This document shows, in pieces, positions 20,655 through 29,424 of a DNA stretch of 64,000 bases. Under the pieces are notes generated by a model. The model had not been told where the DNA came from. It did not search any database and worked only from the letters and a program-made list of their open reading frames with translations. The translations under genes and the position numbers were made by a program. Origin of the DNA: Microbacterium sp. VKM Ac-2923 (lineage in GTDB: Bacteria > Actinomycetota > Actinomycetes > Actinomycetales > Microbacteriaceae); assembly GCF_022815605.1 (NCBI RefSeq), contig NZ_JALGRP010000003.1, positions 124,001 through 188,000 on the forward strand. The letters run 5' to 3'. Each line of letters starts with the position of its first letter. Positions within the stretch are counted from its first letter, which is position 1.

Positions 20655-21001
20655 GGTTCCAGGGTATCGGGTCGGCGGGGGTGGGGCTGTCCGCGGGGCG
20701 CGGGGTGGGGTGGGCGGGCGGCGGCGCGGGGGTGCGGGACGGCGCGGGACGGGGCGCGGGTGCGGCGGTGGTGCGGTCGGTGCGCGGCGGGCGCGCGGTA
20801 CCGGGCTGGGATGGGCGCGCATGAACGCTTTCCGTGCGCGGAGACGCGTTGACGACGTGTTCATACGCGCGGATGCCGTTTATGCGCGGGGTGGTCGGTC
20901 AGGAACGGGTCTCGGGCGCGGGCGCGGGGCCGCGGGAGGCAGAAGAGCGCGGGGGCGCAGGCGTGCGGCGCGGGACACGGGGTGGGCGCGGCGCGGGCGC
21001 C
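20655..21001. other. Intergenic region, extremely G-rich on the plus strand
   Basis: 347 nt between rpe and hisE. The hisE-proximal half (about 20670-20815) is made of short G-runs on the plus strand, many of three or four G. I see no credible gene or stable simple hairpin. It should contain the hisE promoter. Confidence 0.6.
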
Positions 21002-21673
21002 TCAGTGGCGGTGGCGGGACGCCGTGGAGCGGAGCGACTGGATCGCGCGATCGGGGTCGTCGGCGCCGAACACCGCGGAACCGGCGACGAACGTGTCGGC
21101 CCCGGCCTCGGCAGCCTGGGCGATCGTGGACTCGCCGATCCCGCCGTCGACCTGCAGCCACACGCTCGATCCACGGCGCTTGGCCTCGTCGGCCAGGGCG
21201 CGGAGCTTGGGCATGGTCTCGGGCATGAAGGACTGTCCCCCGAAGCCGGGTTCGACGGTCATGATCAGGATCTGGTCGAACTCGTTGAGCGAGTCGAGGA
21301 GGTTCTCCACCGGCGTGCCGGGCTTCACGGCGACGCCCGCTCGCGCGCCGATGGACCGCAGCTGTCGCGCCAGAGCGATCGGGGATGCCGCGGCCTCGAG
21401 GTGGAAGGTGACCGAGGCCGCGCCCAGCTCGGCGTACGCCGGCGCCCAGCGATCCGGGTCGTCGATCATCAGGTGCACGTCGAGCGGCACCGGGCTCGTC
21501 TCCTGGATGCGCCCCACCATCTGCGGTCCGAAGGTCAGATTCGGGACGAAGTGGTTGTCCATCACGTCGACGTGCACGAAGTCGGCGCCCGCGATACGGG
21601 CGAGCTCCGCCTCCATGTTCACGAAGTCGGCGGCGAGGATGCTCGGGTTGATGCGGGGGGCGTCGGTAGGCAC
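21002..21673 (-). CDS. rpe: Ribulose-phosphate 3-epimerase
   Basis: 223 aa TIM barrel of the pentose phosphate pathway. Metal and catalytic residues are seen in INPSILAADFVNMEAEL, HVDVMDNHFVPNLTFGP, DVHLMIDDPDRW and MTVEPGFGGQSF; the last phosphate loop is DGGIGESTIAQAAEAGAD. It ends in SLRSTASRHRH. It follows rsmB on the same strand with a 96-nt gap. Confidence 0.96.
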   Translation of the reverse strand: MPTDAPRINPSILAADFVNMEAELARIAGADFVHVDVMDNHFVPNLTFGPQMVGRIQETSPVPLDVHLMIDDPDRWAPAYAELGAASVTFHLEAAASPIALARQLRSIGARAGVAVKPGTPVENLLDSLNEFDQILIMTVEPGFGGQSFMPETMPKLRALADEAKRRGSSVWLQVDGGIGESTIAQAAEAGADTFVAGSAVFGADDPDRAIQSLRSTASRHRH

Positions 21674-21769
21674 CCGACCATTATGGGCGGTTCCGTCCCC
21701 GCCTGACCTGCCGAGGCTGGCGGCGACGAAGCGAGCCGATCCGGCGACCCGCGCGCGAGTACGGGCGGG

Positions 21770-23140
21770 TCAGCGCTTGCGCAGCAGCACGATGGACATC
21801 GCGTCGGTGCCGTGGCGGTGCGGCCAGAGTTGCGCGCGGAGGGAGCCGTCGGCCTGGTCGGGCAGGTCGATCTCGCTCACCGCCACGGAGCGCACGACCG
21901 CGCGGGCGTCGAGCTCCTCGACCGCGTCGCCGAGCTCGCGCATGACCTCGGCCAGCACCCCCGAGGTTTCGGCGAGATGCGGCGAGCAGGTCACGTACGC
22001 CACCACCCCGCCGGGCTTCAGCGCCTCGAACGCGGCGAGCACCAGGTCCTGCTGAAGGTCAGTGAGGCCGGGCACGTCCGACGGGCTCTTGCGCCACCGC
22101 GCTTCGGGCCGGCGACGCAGCGCCCCGATGCCGGTGCACGGTGCATCGACGAGGATGCGGTCGTACTCCCGTGGCATCCGAGCGGCGCGCTCGCGCCCGT
22201 CCTCTTCGCTGACCTCCACCTCGAGGGGGACGGATGCCACCGCCTGGCGCACGAGTCCCGCGCGCGCCGGCGCGATCTCGTTGGCATCCAGGATCGCGCC
22301 GTGGGTGAGCGCTTCGGCGGCGAGCAGGGCGGTCTTTCCGCCGGGACCGGCGCACAGGTCGAGCCATCGTTCGCCCGCGCGGATCGGCAGTGCGCGGGTC
22401 AGGGCGAGGGCGGCGAGCTGCGACCCCTCGTCCTGAACCCGGATGCGACCGTTCGAGGCGCGGATGAGCTCCTCCGGGTCGCCGCCCCGCGTGGTGAACG
22501 CGGTGGGGGCGTAGCCCGCCGTCGTGGCGTCGTCGGGCACCTCGGCCAGGCCCGGCAGAGCGATCATCGCCACACGCGGGGCGATGTTGTCGGCCTCGAG
22601 CAGGGCGTCGAGCTCGTCGGCCCGGCCCTCCGCGGTGAGCGCGCGGCGCAGGGCCCGAACGATCCACACGGGGTGCGAGGTGGTGAGGCCGATGCGCTCA
22701 TCGTCGCTGCGGGCCGCGGCGGCGATGCGCTCGATCCACTGACCCGGAGTGTCGCGCGACACACGCCGGAGGACGGCGTTGGCGAAGCCGGCGGCCCCTT
22801 TGCCGCCGCCGTTGCGGCGAGCGAGTTCGACGGACTCGTTGACCGCCGCGTGCGAGGCGACGCGCGTCGACAGCAGCTGGTGCACGCCCAGGCGCAGCGC
22901 GTCGAGCACGGCCGGATCGATGCGGTCGACCGTGCGGTCGGCGGCGGCGGCGATGATCGCGTCGTACGTTCCACGGCGGCGCAGAGTGCCGTAGGTCAGC
23001 TCTGTGGCCAACCCGGCGTCCTTGGCATCCAACTTCGCCCGCACGATCGCGTGCGGCAGCAGCAGGTTGGCGTAGGCCTCATCGTCCGACACGGCGCGGA
23101 GGACGTCGTACGCGACGGCGCGCGCTCCCTGCACGCTCAT
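21770..23140 (-). CDS. rsmB: 16S rRNA m5C967 methyltransferase family protein RsmB
   Basis: 456 aa. The N-terminal about 150 residues form a NusB-like RNA-binding domain (RAVAYDVLRAVSDDEAYANL). The C-terminal SAM methyltransferase has motif I DLCAGPGGKTALLA and the two RCMT cysteines in ILVDAPCTGIGALRRRPEAR (catalysis partner) and VVAYVTCSPHLAETSGVL. It probably methylates cytosine in 16S rRNA; the exact position is inferred from the family. The ATG overlaps the fmt stop by 4 nt. Confidence 0.93.
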   Translation of the reverse strand: MSVQGARAVAYDVLRAVSDDEAYANLLLPHAIVRAKLDAKDAGLATELTYGTLRRRGTYDAIIAAAADRTVDRIDPAVLDALRLGVHQLLSTRVASHAAVNESVELARRNGGGKGAAGFANAVLRRVSRDTPGQWIERIAAAARSDDERIGLTTSHPVWIVRALRRALTAEGRADELDALLEADNIAPRVAMIALPGLAEVPDDATTAGYAPTAFTTRGGDPEELIRASNGRIRVQDEGSQLAALALTRALPIRAGERWLDLCAGPGGKTALLAAEALTHGAILDANEIAPARAGLVRQAVASVPLEVEVSEEDGRERAARMPREYDRILVDAPCTGIGALRRRPEARWRKSPSDVPGLTDLQQDLVLAAFEALKPGGVVAYVTCSPHLAETSGVLAEVMRELGDAVEELDARAVVRSVAVSEIDLPDQADGSLRAQLWPHRHGTDAMSIVLLRKR

Positions 23141-24054
23141 GCGCCGAGGACCGGTTCGCTCGTGCGCAGGCCGCGGAACCAGTCGCCCGCGGCCATCGCC
23201 CCCTTACCCGCCGGCTGGACGGTCTCGAGCCGCAGCGGCGTGGTGCCGGTTCCGACGACGACGTCCCTGCCGGAAACGGCGACCCGTCCGGGCGGGAGAG
23301 GCGGCGCGTCGGCGGGCATGGCGCGCAGGAGCTTGAAGCGCGCGCCGTCGAGGGTGGTGTGGGCACCCGGCTCGGGGGTCACCCCGGCGATGCGGTGCAG
23401 GAGGGTCTCGGCATCCTGGGAGAAGTCGAGGGCGCCGTCCTCGAGGGTGAGTTTCGGGGCGAGCGTGGGCTCGCCCTCTTGCGCCGCGGAGACCGCGGTG
23501 CCGTCGGCGATGCCGTCGACGACGCGAGCGAGCAGCGGAGCACCGATCGCGGCGAGGTCGTCGAGGACCTCGGCGGATGTCGCGTTGGTGGGCACGTCGT
23601 AGCGCTCCTCGGCGAAGACGTCGCCCGCATCGAGCGCGGCCACGAGCTGGAAGACGCTCGCCCCGGTGACGGCGTCGCCCGCGATCAGCGCGCGCTGCAC
23701 GGGGGCGGCGCCGCGCCACCGCGGCAGGAGCGAGAAGTGCAGGTTGATCCACCCGTGGGCGGGAGTCGACAGCAGAGGCTCGCGCACGAGGCCGCCATAG
23801 GCGACGATCACGCCCAGTTCGGGCCGCAGAGCCGCGATCTGCGCGGTGGCGTCGTCATCGAGGCGGTCCGCCTTGATGATCGGGATGCCGAGCTCATCGG
23901 CCGCCTGCGCGACCGGCGACGGGGTGAGCACGCGCTTGCGCCCGAGCGGCGCGTCACCGCGCGTGACGACCGCGACGATGTCGTGCGGGCCGGCCGCCAG
24001 AGCACGCAGGGAGGGGACGGCGACGGCGGGGGTGCCGGCGAAAACGAGGCGCAC
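23137..24054 (-). CDS. fmt: Methionyl-tRNA formyltransferase
   Basis: 305 aa from GTG at 24054, with GAGGAG upstream; a longer frame adds no family sequence. It formylates initiator Met-tRNA from 10-formyl-THF. The N-terminus is VRLVFAGTPAVAVPSL. The active-site run NLHFSLLPRWRGAAPVQ (Asn, His) is intact and the catalytic Asp is in ALDAGDVF. The C-terminal OB-like domain starts at about 205. Coupled to rsmB. Confidence 0.96.
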   Translation of the reverse strand: MRLVFAGTPAVAVPSLRALAAGPHDIVAVVTRGDAPLGRKRVLTPSPVAQAADELGIPIIKADRLDDDATAQIAALRPELGVIVAYGGLVREPLLSTPAHGWINLHFSLLPRWRGAAPVQRALIAGDAVTGASVFQLVAALDAGDVFAEERYDVPTNATSAEVLDDLAAIGAPLLARVVDGIADGTAVSAAQEGEPTLAPKLTLEDGALDFSQDAETLLHRIAGVTPEPGAHTTLDGARFKLLRAMPADAPPLPPGRVAVSGRDVVVGTGTTPLRLETVQPAGKGAMAAGDWFRGLRTSEPVLGA

Positions 24055-24145
24055 GGTTCTCCTCAGGCGATTCGGGGCGGGATGGTCCGGGTGGGTGCCC
24101 GTGTGGCGACCTCGGCGGTCGTAGTCGTCCGGATGCGGGCGACGC

Positions 24146-26128
24146 TCACAGATCGGGTTCGGGGATGTCGAGACGAACTCTGAGCGTAGTGCGCTGTTTC
24201 GGCCCGCGATCTTTCCGCGACTTCCGGGCGCGCAGCGCGTCGGCGACGACCCCGGCGCGCAGGGCCTCGGCGACAGCCTTGCCGTGCGCGTAATCGAAGC
24301 GGACGAGGGCGCGGGAGGTCGACGCATCGGGAGTTTCGGAGGTGTCGACCGGCCCGAGGATCGCGAGGGAGTCGAGGTCGGTCACCGTTTCTCGAAGCGA
24401 GGTGAGCAGCGTGTCGACGCTGCGTGCCTGCCCGTCGACGCTGGCGACGCGCACGGCGGGCGGCATCCGCAGGGGGGCACGATCGAACAGTTCGGAGCGC
24501 GCGTAGGCCGGCTGTGTCCACGTCGCGAGCGCACGCGCGACGGGACCGGCGACACCCACCAGATGCACCGGCGCACCGGGGGCTGCCAGGGCCGCGGCGT
24601 TCGACCACCAGCGCAGGCAGCTCTCCCCGATCCGGAGCGCTTCGCTCTGCAGCATCCGGTCGCCGTCGAGCAGGATCACGGCCCGGTAGCCGCCGCGGGC
24701 GATCGGCTCCGCGCCGCGCGTGGCGATGACGAGGGCGGGGTGGCCGTCGACCTCGGCCACGGGGTGCGCCCCGTCGGCGAGGATCACGCGGGTGTTCGGG
24801 AAGGCGCGTCCGAGCTCGTCCGCCGTGCGCTCACTGCCCGACGACGCCATGCGCAGTTTCGCGGAGCCGCAGTGCCCGCACGTCCACGCATGGGCACTGC
24901 GACCGCACCAGGCGCACACCGGGGTCGCGCCGGGTCGAGCCGCGCGCAACGGCCCCGCGCAATGCGGGCAGCGGGCGGGCCGGCGGCAGTCGGCGCAGAT
25001 GAGCGAAGGGGCGTACCCCGGTCGGGCTACCTGCACGAGCACGGGTCCGCGCTGCAGGGCCTCACGGGCCGCGGCGAAAGCCGAGGACGGGACGCGCGAC
25101 TGCCGCTGCTCCCCCTCGCGCGTGGCGCTCAGCACGACCCGCGGGCTCGGGCGCCGGGCCTGCATGATCTCCCGCACGTACCCGACGTCGACGAGACGCT
25201 GCACGTCGCTCGTGCGCGTGTGGCCGGCGAACACCAGAGCCGAGCCCTCGAGCTCCTGGCGCACGAGGGCGGCATCGCGCGCGTGGACGCCCGGCGCCAG
25301 CGGCTCCGACAACAGGGAGTCGCCGTCGTCCCAGATCGCCACGAGACCGGTGTCGTGCGAGGGCGCGTACACCCCCGAGCGGCGACCGACCACGATGCAC
25401 GGCACGGATGCCAGGGCGCGCAGGTACTGCGCGTAGCGGGCGGGCCCGGACTGGTCCGCGTCGTCGCGGACGATGGCATCCGGGCCGACGAGCTCGCCGA
25501 GCGCCGCTAGGACCTGCGCTTGGTCGCGGTAGTCGGGCACGACGAGGACGGCGCTCCTCCCCCGCGCCAGCGTGTGCACGGCGGCGGCGGCGAGAAGGTC
25601 CGCCCAGGCGCCGCGAGGCAGCTCGGCGTGCGGGTACGGAGGGGCGTCGAGCGCGAGGCGTTCGCCGGCGTCGAGCGCCTCGCTCAGACCCGGGTACGAG
25701 GCCAGCAGGGCGTCGGACCGTTCGCGGGCGGCGGGTACCACGTCTGGCGTCTCGGGCGACGGAGCCGCTGCCCACGCCTTCTCGGCACGGACCATGCGCT
25801 TGGGAACGGCCAGCCGCAGCACGTCGCTGACCGAGCCGGCGGCGCGGTCGGCGACGCGTCGGGCGAGCGTGTACAGGCGCTCGGGCAGCACGGGCATCGG
25901 CGACACGACGGCCTCGACCGACGACAGCGGTCGCTCCGTTCCGTCGTCGGCGACGACGTCGACCACGAAGGCATCCATCATGCGTCCCGCTGAGCGCAGC
26001 GGGACCTTGACCCGGACGCCGGGTGCGATGTCGGCGACGAGCGGATGCGGGATGGCGTAGTCGAAGAGACGGTCCAGCTGCGGCACGGGCGACTCGAGCT
26101 GAACGCGCGCGACGCGACGCCCGCTCAC
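24146..26128 (-). CDS. priA: Primosomal protein N' (helicase-degenerate PriA)
   Basis: 660 aa from GTG at 26128. The N-terminal 3'-DNA-binding domain opens VARVQLESPVPQLDRLFDYA. The zinc-binding region (CADCRRPARCPHC, then CAWCGRSAHAWTCGHCG) is complete. In the helicase lobes, however, there is no Walker A GKT (VLVVPDYRDQAQVLAAL stands in the area) and no DEXH, so ATP-driven unwinding is probably absent, as described for actinobacterial PriA homologues. Likely a structural restart or loading factor. It lies 91 nt before fmt. Confidence 0.9.
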   Translation of the reverse strand: MSGRRVARVQLESPVPQLDRLFDYAIPHPLVADIAPGVRVKVPLRSAGRMMDAFVVDVVADDGTERPLSSVEAVVSPMPVLPERLYTLARRVADRAAGSVSDVLRLAVPKRMVRAEKAWAAAPSPETPDVVPAARERSDALLASYPGLSEALDAGERLALDAPPYPHAELPRGAWADLLAAAAVHTLARGRSAVLVVPDYRDQAQVLAALGELVGPDAIVRDDADQSGPARYAQYLRALASVPCIVVGRRSGVYAPSHDTGLVAIWDDGDSLLSEPLAPGVHARDAALVRQELEGSALVFAGHTRTSDVQRLVDVGYVREIMQARRPSPRVVLSATREGEQRQSRVPSSAFAAAREALQRGPVLVQVARPGYAPSLICADCRRPARCPHCAGPLRAARPGATPVCAWCGRSAHAWTCGHCGSAKLRMASSGSERTADELGRAFPNTRVILADGAHPVAEVDGHPALVIATRGAEPIARGGYRAVILLDGDRMLQSEALRIGESCLRWWSNAAALAAPGAPVHLVGVAGPVARALATWTQPAYARSELFDRAPLRMPPAVRVASVDGQARSVDTLLTSLRETVTDLDSLAILGPVDTSETPDASTSRALVRFDYAHGKAVAEALRAGVVADALRARKSRKDRGPKQRTTLRVRLDIPEPDL

Positions 26129-26232
26129 GGGAGTCCTCCGTCGAGGGATGCCCCCCGCACGATCGGCACGCGCGCCCGCGCTGGCCGGGCGCGCGCGCCG
26201 GCGTCGCGGATGTGCTCTGCAGCTACCCCGCC

Positions 26233-26592
26233 GGTCGCGCCCGTCTGGGTAACGGAGCGCCCCCGGCCGCGCCCGCAGCTTGCGCCCGTCTGGGTGATGG
26301 TGCGCCCCCGGCCGCGCCCGCAGCTTGCGCCCGTCTGGGTGATGGTGCGCCCCCTGCCGCGCCCGCAGCTTGCGCCCGTCTGGGTGACGGAGCGCCCCCG
26401 GCCGCGCCCGCAGCTTGCGCCCGTCTGGGTGACGGAGCGCCCCCGTCCGCGCCCGCAGCTTGCGCCCGTCTGGGTGACGGAGCGCCCCCGTCCGCGCCCG
26501 CCGGTCGCGCCCGTGGCGGTGATGGTGCGCCCCCGGACGCGCCCGCCGGTGACGCCCATCGCGACGTGGGCGAGCGCCCGGCCGCGCCGTGC
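26233..26592. repeat. 45-bp tandem repeat array between metK and priA
   Basis: Seven 45-bp units in exact phase start at 26233, 26278, 26323, 26368, 26413, 26458 and 26503; a decayed eighth runs to 26592. The core is GCGCCCGTCTGGGTGA. Units 2-6 are near identical, and the end units (1, 7, 8) are diverged. 45 is a multiple of three, so 15-residue repeats can be read in several frames (for example SVTQTGASCGRGRGR on the minus strand). None has a ribosome binding site or a non-repetitive body, so I do not call a gene. It fills most of the 481-nt gap 26129-26609. Confidence 0.9.
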
Positions 26593-26609
26593 GAGGCCCG
26601 CCCCCACCG

Positions 26610-27803
26610 TCAGAGTCCGGCGGCGGCGCGCAGCTCGTCGACGCGGTCGGTGCGCTCCCACGTGAAATCGGGCAGCTCGCGGCCGAAGTGACCGTAGGTC
26701 GCCGTCTGCGCGTAGATCGGGCGCAGCAGGTCGAGCTGCTCGACGATCGCCGCCGGGCGCAGGTCGAAGACGTCGCGGATGGCCCGCACGATCGCGTCGT
26801 CGTCCACGTGCGCCGTGCCGAACGATTCCACATACAGGCCCACGGGGTTCGCCTTGCCGATCGCGTAGGCGATCTGCACCTCGAGGCGGTCGGCGAGACC
26901 CGCCGCGACGGCGTTCTTGGCCACCCAGCGCATCGCGTAGGCGGCGGAGCGGTCGACCTTGGACGGGTCTTTGCCGCTGAACGCGCCGCCGCCGTGACGG
27001 GAGGCGCCGCCGTAGGTGTCGATGATGATCTTGCGACCGGTGAGCCCGGCGTCGCCCTTGGGACCGCCGATGACGAAGGGTCCGGCCGGGTTGATGTAGT
27101 ACTTCACGTCGGGCAGCTCGAGCCCCGTCTCGGCGAGGACCGGATCGATGACCTCGGCCTGCACCTGCGCGCGCAGGTCCTCTTGCGAGATGTCGGGGTG
27201 GTGCTGCGTCGACAGGACGACGGAATCGACGGTGCGCGGGACGAGGCCGTCGTAGCCCAGGGTCACCTGGGTCTTGCCGTCGGGGCGCAGGAACGGCAGC
27301 GCGCCGCTCTTGCGGACGGATGCCAGGCGCTCGGCGATGCGGTGCGCCGTCCAGATGGCCATCGGCATGAGCTGCGGGGTCTCGTTCGTGGCGAAGCCGA
27401 ACATGATGCCCTGATCGCCGGCACCCTGCAGGTCACGCGGATCGACGGAGCCGCGCTCGCGCTGCTCGAATGCCTTGTTGACACCCGCGGCGATGTCGGA
27501 GGACTGGGCGCCGATCGAGACGGACACGCCGCACGACTCGCCGTCGAAGCCGGTGTCGCTGGAGGTGTACCCGATGCGGTTCACCACGTCGCGCACGATC
27601 GCGGGGATCTCGACGTAGGCGCGGGTGGACACCTCGCCGGCCACGTGCACGAGGCCGGTGGTGACGAGGGTCTCGACGGCGACGCGCCCCGTCGGGTCTT
27701 CGGTGAGGATGGCATCCAGGATGCTGTCGGAGATCTGGTCGCAGATCTTGTCGGGGTGTCCTTCGGTGACGGACTCGGACGTGAACAGGCGCAGGTCGGT
27801 CAA
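26610..27803 (-). CDS. metK: S-adenosylmethionine synthetase
   Basis: 397 aa, full length. It makes SAM from methionine and ATP. Signatures are [20 protein letters not shown] at the N-terminus, [12 protein letters not shown] (first family motif) and [19 protein letters not shown] (second family motif). No SAM riboswitch is seen in the short 115-nt gap upstream, which contains the rpoZ terminator. Confidence 0.97.
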   Translation of the reverse strand: MTDLRLFTSESVTEGHPDKICDQISDSILDAILTEDPTGRVAVETLVTTGLVHVAGEVSTRAYVEIPAIVRDVVNRIGYTSSDTGFDGESCGVSVSIGAQSSDIAAGVNKAFEQRERGSVDPRDLQGAGDQGIMFGFATNETPQLMPMAIWTAHRIAERLASVRKSGALPFLRPDGKTQVTLGYDGLVPRTVDSVVLSTQHHPDISQEDLRAQVQAEVIDPVLAETGLELPDVKYYINPAGPFVIGGPKGDAGLTGRKIIIDTYGGASRHGGGAFSGKDPSKVDRSAAYAMRWVAKNAVAAGLADRLEVQIAYAIGKANPVGLYVESFGTAHVDDDAIVRAIRDVFDLRPAAIVEQLDLLRPIYAQTATYGHFGRELPDFTWERTDRVDELRAAAGL

Positions 27804-27840
27804 GACGACTCCGGGAGGCTAGCGAACGGGAACGGGCACA

Positions 27841-27846
27841 AGTATG
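27841..27846 (-). promoter_or_regulatory. Possible -10 element of metK
   Basis: CATACT on the minus strand, about 38 nt before the metK start, overlapping the outer arm of the rpoZ terminator. No clear -35. Confidence 0.3.
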
Positions 27847-27875
27847 CCCCGGACGGCGGAGAGCCGCCCGGGGCA
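27845..27875 (-). terminator. Terminator of rpoZ
   Basis: Stem TGCCCCGG-CGGC pairs with GCCG-CCGGGGCA around a 5-nt loop with one A/C mismatch. It lies 43 nt after the rpoZ stop. Confidence 0.75.
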
Positions 27876-27918
27876 TCGTCACATCTGTGCACAGAAGACG
27901 TGAACGGAGGGCTGTGGA

Positions 27919-28173
27919 TTACTCCGCAGCGCGCAGGCGTAGCTTGTCTTCGTGGATCTCGTGCAGCGCGATGGTGAGGGGCTTGTCCTCGACGGTGGAG
28001 TCGACCAGCGGGCCGACGTTGTCGAAGAGGTTTCCCTCGTGCAGGTCGGAGTAGTAGTCGTTGATCTGACGCGCGCGCTTGGACGCGTAGATGACGAGCT
28101 GGTACTTCGAGTCGACCTTGTCGAGCAGAGCGTCGATGGGCGGGTCGATGATGCCCTTGTCACGTCCGGCCAT
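27919..28173 (-). CDS. rpoZ: RNA polymerase omega subunit
   Basis: 84 aa from ATG at 28173 with a strong AGGAGG seven nt upstream. It aids assembly and stability of core RNA polymerase by holding beta-prime. The N-terminus [20 protein letters not shown], the conserved [19 protein letters not shown] (helix pair) and the tail [17 protein letters not shown] match actinobacterial omega. The longer open frame upstream is not coding. It has its own promoter and terminator. Confidence 0.95.
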   Translation of the reverse strand: MAGRDKGIIDPPIDALLDKVDSKYQLVIYASKRARQINDYYSDLHEGNLFDNVGPLVDSTVEDKPLTIALHEIHEDKLRLRAAE

Positions 28174-28237
28174 GGGGAACCTCCTGGTTCGGCGGGATGG
28201 GGTGGATGCGGCGCCGGAAGCGCCGAAGCATCCTCCT

Positions 28238-28243
28238 ATTCTA
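28238..28243 (-). promoter_or_regulatory. -10 element of rpoZ
   Basis: TAGAAT on the minus strand (5 of 6 match to TATAAT), about 65 nt before the rpoZ ATG. The GC-rich -35 region shows no clear consensus. Confidence 0.5.
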
Positions 28244-28388
28244 GCCGACGCCGACACGAGCTGTGCCGAGGGCGCCGGGCGGGTCGTGTGGGCGGTGACG
28301 GGGCGTGAGTGACGTGGCGAAGGATGGGGCGTCGGTCCGTGCGACATCGGGGCGTCGCTTGTGCACGGGGGCGTGCGACGTCCGCCCC

Positions 28389-28486
28389 GGTGCACATTCC
28401 GCGCCCCGAACGGGTGCCGGCCCGGCCGGGGTGCCGCCCTGCCGCCGCGGTGCACATTTCGCGCCCCGAACGGGTGCTGTCCCGGC
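28389..28486. repeat. Two direct repeats 60 bp apart
   Basis: GGTGCACATTCCGCGCCCCG at 28389 recurs as GGTGCACATTTCGCGCCCCG at 28449, and both copies continue GAACGGGTGC and a CCCGGC/CCCGGCT box. They lie in the 345-nt gap between gmk and rpoZ, which otherwise holds only the rpoZ promoter. Confidence 0.75.
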
Positions 28487-28518
28487 TGGGCGGCGCCCCG
28501 CCGACCCGGGCGGGCGCG

Positions 28519-29424
28519 TCAGCGCTGAGCGGCGGCCAACGCGACCACGTCGGCGGCTGCCGAGGCGACGTCCTCGTTGACCACGCGGTAGTCGAACTCG
28601 TTCTGCGCGGCGAGCTCTACCCGGGCCGTGCGCAGGCGGCGGGCCCGTTCCTCGGCATCCTCGGTCCCCCGTCCGACCAGGCGCTGGACGAGTTCGTCCC
28701 AGCTCGGCGGCAGCAGGAAGACCAGCGTCGCCGAGGGGTCTGCGGCGCGCACCTGACGCGCCCCCTGCAGGTCGATCTCGAGCAGAGCGGTGCCCCCCTC
28801 GGCGAGGACGCGCTCGATGGGAGCGCGCGGCGTGCCGTAGCGGTTCTGGTTGTGCACGACAGCCCACTCCAGGAGCTCCCCCGCAGCGACCATCCGGTCG
28901 AACTCGGCGTCGTCGACGAAGTAGTAGTGCTGGCCCTCGACCTCGCCCGGTCGGGGACTGCGGGTGGTCGCCGAGACCGACAGGTGGATCTGCGGGTAGT
29001 TCTGCTTGATGTGGGCGGCCACGGTGCCCTTGCCGACCGCCGTGGGGCCGGCCAGCACGATGAGCCGGCTGCGGCCGTCGCGCGGACCCGGTTCGGGCCA
29101 CCGCGTGTCGAGGAAGGCGCGCAATGCATCGCGCTGGCGCGTACCGAGACCACCCAGTCGCTTGACCGGGGAGATGCCGAGGGCTGTCAGGATGCGGTCG
29201 CGCTTGCTCTCGCCGATGGCGGGGATCGCCGTGAGGAACTCGGTCACACGCATGGCCCCCGCGGGCGACAGCGGGTCGCGAAGTCCCCGGCGCAGCAGCT
29301 CTTGCGGCGAGATCACGCGGCTCGATACGTCGCGCTTCAGCGCGGCGCGCTCCCGCCGCGCCTCGACCGCTCGGCGCGAGGCGGCGGCGCGGTCGACCTC
29401 GGGCGGGCGACGGGTGTCAACCAT
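28519..29424 (-). CDS. gmk: mIHF-guanylate kinase fusion protein
   Basis: 301 aa, about 100 longer than ordinary guanylate kinase. Residues about 1-108 match actinobacterial integration host factor: ISPQELLRRGLRDPLSP is helical, and FLTAIPAIGESKRDRILTAL, GISPVKRLGGLGTRQRDAL form the helix-two-turn-helix DNA-binding part. Residues about 118-301 are guanylate kinase with P-loop LIVLAGPTAVGKGTVAAHI, SVSATTRSPRPGEVEGQHYY (GMP binding) and ALLEIDLQGARQVR (lid). It makes GDP from GMP, fused to a nucleoid protein domain. The reading frame runs through the join without a gap. It starts 8 nt inside pyrF. Confidence 0.92.
   Translation of the reverse strand: MVDTRRPPEVDRAAASRRAVEARRERAALKRDVSSRVISPQELLRRGLRDPLSPAGAMRVTEFLTAIPAIGESKRDRILTALGISPVKRLGGLGTRQRDALRAFLDTRWPEPGPRDGRSRLIVLAGPTAVGKGTVAAHIKQNYPQIHLSVSATTRSPRPGEVEGQHYYFVDDAEFDRMVAAGELLEWAVVHNQNRYGTPRAPIERVLAEGGTALLEIDLQGARQVRAADPSATLVFLLPPSWDELVQRLVGRGTEDAEERARRLRTARVELAAQNEFDYRVVNEDVASAAADVVALAAAQR

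Noticed and set aside
26233..26547. CRISPR array
   Set aside because: Units are contiguous with no unique spacers, so this is a simple tandem repeat. No cas genes are near.
26125..26661. Open frame on the minus strand reading repeated SVTQTGASCGRGRGR
   Set aside because: It is made almost only of the 45-bp repeat, starts inside metK, has no ribosome binding site, and equally long frames exist in the other phases and on the other strand.
27804..27918. SAM riboswitch before metK
   Set aside because: The gap is too short and contains only the rpoZ terminator and a possible -10; no riboswitch core is seen.
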